Source: an uncultured Clostridia bacterium (GTDB lineage Bacteria > Bacillota > Clostridia > Lachnospirales > Bianqueaceae). From it: 29,333 nt of DNA. Of the stretch, positions 1-6,116 are shown in pieces (positions within the stretch are counted from its first letter, which is position 1; every line of letters begins with the position of its first letter). The stretch spans positions 1-29,333 of the forward strand of contig CALBGL010000078.1 in assembly GCA_937892735.1 (NCBI GenBank), in the 5' to 3' direction. The notes below the pieces were generated by a model that was given only the letters and a program-made list of their open reading frames with translations, made no database searches and was not told the DNA's origin. Both the position numbers and the translations under genes were made by a program.

Positions 1-36
1 CTATGCTGCCCTGCAACTTAACAATTACTTCCTTAT

Positions 37-70
37 GGGTGTGCCGTTTTAGGAACACTCCCTGTTTTTT
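37..70 (+). terminator. Possible terminator for a gene left of the window
   Basis: On the plus strand GGGTGTGCC and GGAACACTCCC can pair as an 8-bp stem with one T-T mismatch and a two-base bulge, followed by TGTTTTTT. This has the form of an intrinsic terminator. It would end a plus-strand transcript entering from outside the window. The imperfect stem keeps confidence low. Confidence 0.35.
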
Positions 71-81
71 ACATGCACGTT

Positions 82-237
82 CTAATGATTGAACAGTTCT
101 AATACCAGTATCTTGAGCTCTTCTCCTAGAGACCCAAACAACAGCATGTATCCAATATAAGCCAAAAGTACTGCCACTATGGTAAAAATCAAGCATACAC
201 CTGCTTCTTTTAACACCTTTGTCAGCCATTCTCTCAT
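82..237 (-). CDS. Small single-pass membrane protein, 51 aa
   Basis: The frame runs from ATG at 237 to TAG at 84-82 and encodes 51 residues starting MREWLTKVLKEAG. A hydrophobic stretch at about residues 13-34 (including LIFTIVAVLLAYIGYMLLF) is a single membrane segment, followed by a short tail rich in Leu and Glu. An AGGAGG box at 246-251 lies 8 bases before the ATG, and a good promoter lies at 282-310, so the gene looks real despite its size. I do not recognise a family with a known function. It is transcribed in the same direction as the tRNA operon but after that operon's terminator, so it is independent. Confidence 0.65.
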   Translation of the reverse strand: MREWLTKVLKEAGVCLIFTIVAVLLAYIGYMLLFGSLGEELKILVLELFNH

Positions 238-281
238 CCGGATCGCCTCCTATTCTTCTTATTTTCGCCATATTTATCTTC

Positions 282-310
282 ATTATAACAAGAACATTTC
301 AAAAAATCAA
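282..310 (-). promoter_or_regulatory. Sigma-A-type promoter of the 51-aa gene
   Basis: Read on the minus strand, the -35 box is TTGATT (310-305), followed by a 17-base spacer and the -10 box TATAAT (287-282). The spacing is ideal and the start codon follows 44 bases downstream. Confidence 0.7.
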
Positions 311-356
311 TCAATGATTGTCACATTTTCAGAAATTTTGTATGTATCGGACATAT

Positions 357-387
357 TAAAAAGCGCCCTTCTTCCGAAGGACGCTTC
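357..387 (-). terminator. Terminator of the tRNA operon
   Basis: On the minus strand an 11-bp stem AAGCGTCCTTC / GAAGGGCGCTT with one T-G wobble closes a GGAA tetraloop and continues into TTTTT. It begins three bases after the last tRNA-Lys, as expected for the end of the operon. Confidence 0.85.
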
Positions 388-389
388 GA

Positions 390-462
390 TGGGTCATCAG
401 GGGCTCGAACCCTGGACACCCTGATTAAGAGTCAGGTGCTCTTCCAACTGAGCTAATGACCC
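390..462 (-). tRNA. tRNA-Lys (anticodon CTT), distal copy
   Basis: The minus strand gives a full cloverleaf of 73 bases: acceptor GGGTCAT/ATGACCC, D arm, anticodon stem CCTGA/TCAGG around loop CTCTTAA (anticodon CTT), T arm with TTCGAGC, and discriminator A. CCA is not encoded. The 72 bases before the discriminator match the copy at 575-647. A separate promoter lies directly upstream at 473-501. Confidence 0.97.
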
Positions 463-472
463 GAACAATTGG

Positions 473-501
473 ATTATACTCCGAATCAACACAAATTGCA
501 A
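473..501 (-). promoter_or_regulatory. Separate promoter for the distal tRNA-Lys
   Basis: Minus-strand -35 TTGCAA (501-496), a 17-base spacer and -10 TATAAT (478-473) end 10 bases before the tRNA 5' end. The last tRNA can therefore be made without the operon promoter. Confidence 0.7.
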
Positions 502-512
502 GTAAAATCTAC

Positions 513-540
513 AAAAAATGTCGATGATCGGGAACATCGG
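513..540 (-). terminator. Weak internal terminator between the two tRNA-Lys genes
   Basis: On the minus strand CGATG and CATCG can pair around an 8-base loop, and the sequence continues with ACATTTTTT. The stem is short, so it may only reduce read-through before the separate promoter of the last tRNA. Confidence 0.35.
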
Positions 541-574
541 AGTCATCACCTCTACCAGTCAGCAGAGATGAAAA

Positions 575-647
575 TGGGTCATCAGGGGCTCGAACCCTGG
601 ACACCCTGATTAAGAGTCAGGTGCTCTTCCAACTGAGCTAATGACCC
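575..647 (-). tRNA. tRNA-Lys (anticodon CTT), proximal copy
   Basis: This is the same 72-base body and discriminator A as the copy at 390-462, with anticodon CTT in loop CTCTTAA. It follows tRNA-Gln by 7 bases and belongs to the main tRNA operon. Confidence 0.97.
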
Positions 648-654
648 AAAGAAA

Positions 655-726
655 CTGGGTAGGAAGGACTCGAACCTTCGAATGCAGGAATCAAAATCCT
701 GTGCCTTACCGCTTGGCGACTACCCA
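655..726 (-). tRNA. tRNA-Gln (anticodon TTG)
   Basis: A 72-base cloverleaf with acceptor TGGGTAG/CTACCCA, anticodon stem CAGGA/TCCTG around loop TTTTGAT (anticodon TTG), T loop TTCGAGT and discriminator G. No CCA is encoded. Confidence 0.97.
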
Positions 727-778
727 AGGGGACGCTCGACGCCATTCCTCCGCATAAAACTCCGTCAAACGACGGAAG

Positions 779-853
779 GGTGGGTAGTGGGACTCGAACC
801 CACGACCTCCAGAGCCACAATCTGGCGCTCTAACCAACTGAACTACACCCACC
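779..853 (-). tRNA. tRNA-His (anticodon GTG)
   Basis: Acceptor GTGGGTG pairs with TACCCAC (one G-T), and the anticodon stem CCAGA/TCTGG surrounds loop TTGTGGC (anticodon GTG). The extra G at -1 typical of tRNA-His is encoded at 853, opposite discriminator C at 779. No CCA is encoded. Confidence 0.97.
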
Positions 854-886
854 ATAACACTTCCTGCCCATCTCGCGATGAACAAA

Positions 887-992
887 CGTGCCTACAGGGA
901 TTCGAACCCCGGACACACGGCTTAGAAGGCCGCTGCTCTATCCCACGTATCCAGCTTGGAAGGCTGGTGTTCTACCATTGAACTACACCCGC
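887..992 (-). pseudogene. Chimeric tRNA: 5' part of tRNA-Gly(TCC) fused to 3' part of tRNA-Arg(TCT)
   Basis: From 992 the minus strand reads as a normal tRNA-Gly: acceptor GCGGGTG, D arm, anticodon stem CCAGC/GCTGG around CTTCCAA (anticodon TCC), then the first half of the T stem, GTGGG. At about 942/941 it jumps to ATAGAGC, the D-loop end of a tRNA-Arg. It continues with anticodon loop CTTCTAA (anticodon TCT), a full T arm (CGGGG TTCGAAT CCCTG) and the 3' acceptor TAGGCAC plus G. The Gly T loop and 3' acceptor strand and the Arg 5' acceptor strand are missing. The remaining acceptor strands cannot pair, so neither tRNA should be functional. It lies within the operon, 4 bases after tRNA-Pro. 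Confidence 0.9.
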
Positions 993-996
993 AGAA

Positions 997-1071
997 TCGG
1001 GGTAACAGGACTTGAACCTGCGGCCTCTTGATCCCAAATCAAGCGCTCTAGCCAAACTGAGCTATACCCCG
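997..1071 (-). tRNA. tRNA-Pro (anticodon TGG)
   Basis: A 75-base cloverleaf with acceptor CGGGGTA/TACCCCG, anticodon stem CTTGA/TCAAG around TTTGGGA (anticodon TGG), T loop TTCAAGT and discriminator A. It is the first gene after the operon promoter. No CCA is encoded. Confidence 0.97.
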
Positions 1072-1131
1072 GACTGTACCGTGATGGCCGCTCGTCATGC
1101 TCGCGCGCCGCGCTCATCTGCAGCGAAAACA

Positions 1132-1161
1132 ATTATACTATGAAACTCTCGGATTTGTCAA
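1132..1161 (-). promoter_or_regulatory. Strong promoter of the tRNA operon
   Basis: Minus strand: consensus -35 TTGACA (1161-1156), an 18-base spacer and consensus -10 TATAAT (1137-1132). The leader to tRNA-Pro is about 55 bases and GC-rich. Both boxes are perfect, as expected for stable RNA genes. Confidence 0.85.
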
Positions 1162-1191
1162 CACCTTTTTTTAAATTCTGTAATTTCTTTT

Positions 1192-1845
1192 TTATGCGCG
1201 AACAATCGGAAGACGCAGCCCTACACGAATTCCTCCTCGCCCGGCATACTCTTCCGAAAGTTCTCCCCCTAATGAAAATGCTAAACGACGACATAGTTCC
1301 ATTCGAGTTCCTAAGCCTGTTCCCGTTTCCCTGCTGTTCCTCGCCGTATACAAAAGATGGGGAATAAAGGTAAATCCCTGCCCTTCGTTTTCTACCCAGA
1401 GCATCAGGTGTTCTGAATGAATCTGAACCCCAAGCCGAATCGTATTTCCTCTTTCCGCATACTGTATCACATGCTGCAGCATCTGTTCTACAAGATCCTG
1501 CAGCATCTTGCCATCCGTCCAGATCTTATAGTCTCCTTTCAGATATTCCGATCGAAAGGAAATCCCTTTTCGGCGCCCCAATTCTTCTTTCTCTCGCAAA
1601 GCATGTTCTAGTCTGTCTGTAAGCAATACAAATTCCCAACAGGGAAGTATATCTCCCTCGTACATGCGAATGAGCCGCACCAGACGATTGACATTATCAT
1701 CCAGATCCTGACAGTTCTCCCATAAATGATGATAACAGTCCAACGCCATATCTTCTTGATACAATTCCAGCCGTCCCATAAGATTACTAATCGGATTTTT
1801 CAGTTCTTCCACCCACTGTGTCATCTGTTCATAGTTCCCCTTCAT
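1192..1845 (-). CDS. Histidine-kinase-like ATPase lacking the phospho-acceptor His, 217 aa
   Basis: I chose ATG 1845 because AGGAGG lies 7 bases upstream; the longer frame would run into the upstream gene. The protein has no membrane segment. Residues 11-18 (WVEELKNP) align with the H-box WVHQIKTP of BceS-type kinases, but the His is Glu at residue 13. The N-box region (QMLQHVIQYA) has His at 125 where the Mg-binding Asn normally sits. The nucleotide-binding glycine motifs remain: ENEGQGF at 152-158 and ETGTGLGT at 173-180, followed by LCRRLAFSLGGEL. It resembles the cytoplasmic part of a BceS/PhoR-like kinase, reduced to a probable non-phosphorylating form. No response regulator is adjacent. 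It has its own promoter at 1887-1915 and follows the protease operon. It may be a signalling pseudokinase or a remnant. Confidence 0.75.
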   Translation of the reverse strand: MKGNYEQMTQWVEELKNPISNLMGRLELYQEDMALDCYHHLWENCQDLDDNVNRLVRLIRMYEGDILPCWEFVLLTDRLEHALREKEELGRRKGISFRSEYLKGDYKIWTDGKMLQDLVEQMLQHVIQYAERGNTIRLGVQIHSEHLMLWVENEGQGFTFIPHLLYTARNSRETGTGLGTRMELCRRLAFSLGGELSEEYAGRGGIRVGLRLPIVRA

Positions 1846-1886
1846 TTCAGGTCCTCCTTCGTATTTCATATTGGAAACCGCTACCA

Positions 1887-1915
1887 ATTTTACCATATTT
1901 TGTAATTTCATGCAA
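1887..1915 (-). promoter_or_regulatory. Promoter of the kinase-like gene
   Basis: Minus strand: -35 TTGCAT (1915-1910), a 17-base spacer, then -10 TAAAAT (1892-1887), 41 bases before the start codon. It begins just after the stop of the upstream gene, so the kinase-like gene can be expressed independently. Confidence 0.6.
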
Positions 1916-1921
1916 CTCTTT

Positions 1922-2494
1922 TTATAAGAAATCCAGTGGAAGATACGCCGCGCCATCCACTAGCAATACGCCTTTCCACTCCGACTCTCCGCCGATCACA
2001 TATAGACTGTAGGGAACCTTTCTATCGATCTGCAGCTGTGGGATTCTGGCCAAAATCTTATCATCTTCTCCAACTAAAAGCAGATCCGCAAAATACATCC
2101 CCGGCGAAATGGGTTGGTATTCCGTAGCCTCTCCTCGCGTCACACCTTCAAAAAACATTTTCATCTCCTCCGGCAAACTTCCCAGCCGCAAACTCAATGT
2201 ATGTTCTCCAAAATTCACAAGCCGCAGCGCCGCTTTCTCTCCCCATTCTTTCGGGTCCTCTATCGGAACCCAGATGGGTCCCTTTTCTTCTTCCGTCAAA
2301 ACCCATGTGGTCATATCTTCGGATGGCAATCTGGACACTTCTGTTCCATACTGAAAATTTTCCGGATGTTCCACATACAGATACGGCGTAGACTGTCCGA
2401 ATCGAAGCCCTTCTATAATCATCATTTCCCCTTCCTGAATATGAACCGGTCCATATCCCGGAATTCCCTGCAAATATCGAATAAATTGACCCAT
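1922..2494 (-). CDS. DUF4397-like protein, 190 aa
   Basis: ATG 2494 is preceded by AGGAGA. There is no signal peptide. The middle of the protein, from about residue 85 to 165, matches the DUF4397 pattern: LRLVNFGEHTLSLRLG, then FEGVTRGEATEYQPISPGMY and a closing PYSLYVIGG. DUF4397 domains are beta-rich and usually occur in surface or envelope proteins, so its presence here without an export signal is unusual. It lies 52 bases after the tandem subtilase and is probably its operon partner. The biochemical role is unknown; it may be a substrate or an accessory of the protease, which is inference. Confidence 0.7.
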   Translation of the reverse strand: MGQFIRYLQGIPGYGPVHIQEGEMMIIEGLRFGQSTPYLYVEHPENFQYGTEVSRLPSEDMTTWVLTEEEKGPIWVPIEDPKEWGEKAALRLVNFGEHTLSLRLGSLPEEMKMFFEGVTRGEATEYQPISPGMYFADLLLVGEDDKILARIPQLQIDRKVPYSLYVIGGESEWKGVLLVDGAAYLPLDFL

Positions 2495-2546
2495 TTGATC
2501 TCTCCTGCTGATTCTGTTTTACTATATGCTCTTCTTCCCCAAATTA

Positions 2547-5500
2547 TCAGCCTTTTTCTAAGCTCTGAAACACATTCATCTGGCCATATCCCCATCGGTT
2601 ATTCGGATATAGGATCTCGATTCTTCGAATCGCTCCCCGGTACAGCATCGCTTTCAGCCCCGCCGCACTGATATTCGGACGGTTTCCGTATTCTATGGCC
2701 CATTGCAGTAATTGGGCGGCTCCCCCGGCCGCTAACGCAGACGCCGCGCTGGTTCCACTGCGTTCCTGATACCCTTCCGGCGAAACCGGTCCAAAGATCC
2801 CTACCGCGGGAGCCACAAGGTCTGGTTTCAGGATCTCCTGCCTGGTAGGCCCACGTCCAGAGGGAGGATACAGGCTCTGTGTCAGATGTTGGTATCCTCC
2901 GATTGTTAAAATGCTGCCGGCCGTCCCAGGCATGGTTACCGTACGTTCCGGATCTGCAGACAAAAACCGCGTTTCCGATTGTGTCCATTGCTTTAACGGC
3001 ATATAGACATCATAGCGCCCCATCAGAATCGAGTCCCCATACAATCGAATCCGCCACAAGCCTGTTGTCGGGTTTTCTAATCGAATCACAGCCCCCTGTT
3101 CTCCATTCCAATCCACACCCTGAAAGTACTCTACCGACACAATTGTATTTTCAATCGGAATGCGTTTTCCAGACATACTTCCAATCCCACGAGGAATCCG
3201 TTCGATCTGATACCCCCTCGGAGTCGTCATCGACAGCGAAAACTGATCCGGCACTTTCATCCAAACCGTCAGCAGCAGCGCTTTCTCTCCTTCTCCTACA
3301 TAGAATTCAATCTCCGCTGTATCCACAAGCTGTCCCGAAGCATGCATAGCCGCGTCCCCCTGATTGCCGCCCGCGCCAACGAAGATCATACCGGACTGCC
3401 GCTGATAAGAATCAATTGCCTGCTCTAATTCCGAATTACCATCGTGCGGTCCAAAGTTAGAAGACAACGCGAGCAGTACAACCAGAGGATGCCCTTCCGC
3501 CTTCTCTACCAGATACGAAATCCCCTGCTGAATATCCGTATGCTGAAAGCAGGCTACATCTTCCGGTACCCCATAGTATCTGCGTAGCACGCGTTTTGCC
3601 TGTTTCAGTTTGACTACGATGAGTTCTGCTTCCGGCGCTGCGCCGGAAAAGCCCTGCTGGCTATCTCTGCGTCCTGCGGCAACGCCGGCAATATAGGTAC
3701 CATGACCATTCTGATCTCTTTCCGCCACAATCGCATAGGGATCCTCTCCGGCTTCCTGCGCTCTGATCGCAGCTTCAATCTCCTCACGGGTATATTCTCT
3801 CCCATAGAAACTGCTCGCAGGCGGTTCTCCATCCACTCCTTCCTGGTCCCATATACTCACGATTTTACTGCTGCCATCCTCATACCGAAAACAAGGATGA
3901 AGATAATCAATTCCCGTATCCACAATTCCGATCCGGATGCCGGTCCCGTCCAGCGGCATGTCTAATAGATCCCTGGCATCTGTGATGCCCATCGCGTCCA
4001 GAGCTGTTTCGTCCGCGGCCAGTCCATATAGAACAGGAATATTTTCCCAGGAAAAGAACGAAAAAACAGACAGTGCGTTCTCAAACTCCGGCACACGCAC
4101 AAAAACCAGAATATCATGATTACTGATCTCCCGCAGACAAACCGGATTCTCTACCGGCATGGGTACCTTTCCGTCACTCCGTCTCTGAAACACTAACTCT
4201 ACATAGTCCTCCGACAAAGCCGCCTCTCTGCAATCTATTTCCCGCGCCCGGGCCATTACCACCTGGCCGTCTAAGTTTTGATTGGCCAGATCTTGCATGG
4301 TTCGAAACAAACATAGTTTCCCATATCCCCAGTCTCGATTCGGGAACCGATACTCTCCAAAATTCCGATCCGCTCCTGCTACCAGCATGGCTCTTAATCG
4401 TTCTCCATACAGAAATATATCCCGTCCCTGTACGATTCCCCATTCCATCATCAATGCAGCGGCGCCACTGACAAAAGGCGCAGCCATACTGGTACCACTG
4501 GCCAGTGCATATCCTCCGCCCGGTACCGCTGTTAACACCTCGACCCCCGGCGCCGCCAGATCTGGACTGATGATCTGATCGTTTCTGGAATATCCTCGGC
4601 TGGAAAACGGCGCGATTGCTCCCGTCACATGATTGTATGCCCCTACGCCAATGACGCTTCTCGCCGTAACCGGCATCGTAATCGTCGTATCCTCTTCCGG
4701 CACCAGGAAATATGTATTTCCTCTGCCAGATACCGTCCCCGTCATCCAAATGTCATATCTCCCACTGATCAGATCCTCCCCCTGCAAATAAATTCTCCAT
4801 AATCCAGGCGATACCCGATCTCCCGAAAAAAGATTGATAAAAATCGTAGAGGATGCCGAGTATGGGTTTGGTTCTCCAAAATAAATCAACACCTGCGTTC
4901 CATCAATCGCCGTCTGAAAAATACCGCTTCCTTCCCGTACGAATCCTGTATTTTGCCCATTGGGCGCTCCTACATTAATATACAACCGATCTGCATATTC
5001 CTTCCATATCTGAAACATCACACTCTGCCGGTTTTCTCCGACATGAATCTCAATCTCTTTCCATTCTCCTGCCGTCAAAACACCTCCCGCATGTCGTCCG
5101 GCTGTTCTCTCATTCCCGGCCGCTACTACGATTGAATTGATCCAGCGCCGGCTCCAGTCATCTATATATGTTTCAAATAAGGACTGCCCATCATGTCCTC
5201 CAATATTCGTTCCCATACTGATGTTGACAGCAACGGGTTTCGTGAGTTCTCTGGCTGTTTCGATGATATATTTTAACGCACGCATGACGGAGGTCGTTTT
5301 CGTAAATCCGTATCCTTGATTCTCCGTCAGTTTTACCACAATGAGCTCCGCTTCATCCGCCACGCCTCTGGACGATCCATCGCTTCCTCGCCCATTTCCT
5401 GCCGCGATGCCCGCCACCTGCGTGCCATGTCCTAGGATATCCCGGCTGGGTACTATCCGATAAGCCGCCTCCCTCCCTCCTGTTTGCGATGCCTGAATCG

Positions 5501-6116
5501 CAGCCGTAATCTCTTCTTTGGTATAGGTCTCTCCCAAGGTCTGGTCCCATAATGCCGCGATCCGACTCTCCCCTTCTTCTGTAATAAATGCAGGATGAAG
5601 ATAGTCGATCCCCGAATCCATAATTCCCACACATGTCCCTCTTCCATGCAATCCAAAAGTCTGCGGCAACTGTACTGTAGTGACACATGATTCCCGAAGC
5701 GCTCCCAGGTCTGATGGCAAAAGTGCCTTGGGTTTTTCCACGTATTCCACCTGAGCCCACGTGGAAATCTCTTCAATTTCTTTACGACTGAGTACCAGAA
5801 TGGCATATTGTTCTGTCAACTTCTCACCATATACCCCCGGCAGCCTTTCCAGAATATCCTCCAACTCCCCATGATATCGGATAATTACCTCAAAACGGGA
5901 TACTTCCTGCATATACCCGATACGAAGTTCCCCCGTCTCCAGAAGCTGCTCTGACGACAGACTGATCGCAGCCACCAACTCGCTGTCAATATTACTGCGC
6001 ATAGTTATCTCATACTCCCGGTTTTCTACGATTATATGCTTCTTTTTCTCGTAAGATGCCATAAGAAGCTTGCGAAAAACACGCATTTGTTTCTCGCAAG
6101 CTTCTGCTAATATCAC
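2547..6116 (-). CDS. Tandem S8 (subtilisin) serine protease, Csp-like, 1189 aa
   Basis: Two complete subtilase units lie in one chain. Unit 1 has a prodomain-like part to about residue 130, Asp167 (MDSGIDYLHPAF), His230 (GHGTQVAG), Asn335 (AAGNE) and Ser543 (GTSMAAP). Unit 2 has Asp733 (VDTGIDYLHPCF), His805 (GHGTYIAG), Asn918 (GAGGNQG) and Ser1123 in the altered motif GTSAASA. In each unit a beta-rich insert of about 140 residues sits between His and Ser, as in the jelly-roll domain of the clostridial Csp germination proteases. There is no signal peptide. The GTG at 6116 overlaps the previous stop as TAGTG, which suggests re-initiation. ATGs at 6086 and 6062 are alternatives, and none has a good ribosome binding site. 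A 12-bp inverted repeat covers this start region. The operon context points to carbohydrate uptake, not spores, so the substrate is unclear. Confidence 0.9.
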   Translation of the reverse strand: MILAEACEKQMRVFRKLLMASYEKKKHIIVENREYEITMRSNIDSELVAAISLSSEQLLETGELRIGYMQEVSRFEVIIRYHGELEDILERLPGVYGEKLTEQYAILVLSRKEIEEISTWAQVEYVEKPKALLPSDLGALRESCVTTVQLPQTFGLHGRGTCVGIMDSGIDYLHPAFITEEGESRIAALWDQTLGETYTKEEITAAIQASQTGGREAAYRIVPSRDILGHGTQVAGIAAGNGRGSDGSSRGVADEAELIVVKLTENQGYGFTKTTSVMRALKYIIETARELTKPVAVNISMGTNIGGHDGQSLFETYIDDWSRRWINSIVVAAGNERTAGRHAGGVLTAGEWKEIEIHVGENRQSVMFQIWKEYADRLYINVGAPNGQNTGFVREGSGIFQTAIDGTQVLIYFGEPNPYSASSTIFINLFSGDRVSPGLWRIYLQGEDLISGRYDIWMTGTVSGRGNTYFLVPEEDTTITMPVTARSVIGVGAYNHVTGAIAPFSSRGYSRNDQIISPDLAAPGVEVLTAVPGGGYALASGTSMAAPFVSGAAALMMEWGIVQGRDIFLYGERLRAMLVAGADRNFGEYRFPNRDWGYGKLCLFRTMQDLANQNLDGQVVMARAREIDCREAALSEDYVELVFQRRSDGKVPMPVENPVCLREISNHDILVFVRVPEFENALSVFSFFSWENIPVLYGLAADETALDAMGITDARDLLDMPLDGTGIRIGIVDTGIDYLHPCFRYEDGSSKIVSIWDQEGVDGEPPASSFYGREYTREEIEAAIRAQEAGEDPYAIVAERDQNGHGTYIAGVAAGRRDSQQGFSGAAPEAELIVVKLKQAKRVLRRYYGVPEDVACFQHTDIQQGISYLVEKAEGHPLVVLLALSSNFGPHDGNSELEQAIDSYQRQSGMIFVGAGGNQGDAAMHASGQLVDTAEIEFYVGEGEKALLLTVWMKVPDQFSLSMTTPRGYQIERIPRGIGSMSGKRIPIENTIVSVEYFQGVDWNGEQGAVIRLENPTTGLWRIRLYGDSILMGRYDVYMPLKQWTQSETRFLSADPERTVTMPGTAGSILTIGGYQHLTQSLYPPSGRGPTRQEILKPDLVAPAVGIFGPVSPEGYQERSGTSAASALAAGGAAQLLQWAIEYGNRPNISAAGLKAMLYRGAIRRIEILYPNNRWGYGQMNVFQSLEKG
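6064..6105. repeat. Perfect 12-bp inverted repeat at the start of the tandem protease gene
   Basis: AGAAGCTTGCGA (6064-6075) and TCGCAAGCTTCT (6094-6105) are exact reverse complements separated by 18 bases. In the mRNA they form a strong hairpin over the candidate start codons of the protease gene. No T-run follows, so it is not a plain terminator. It could limit translation of the protease or mark an RNA processing site. Confidence 0.8.
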
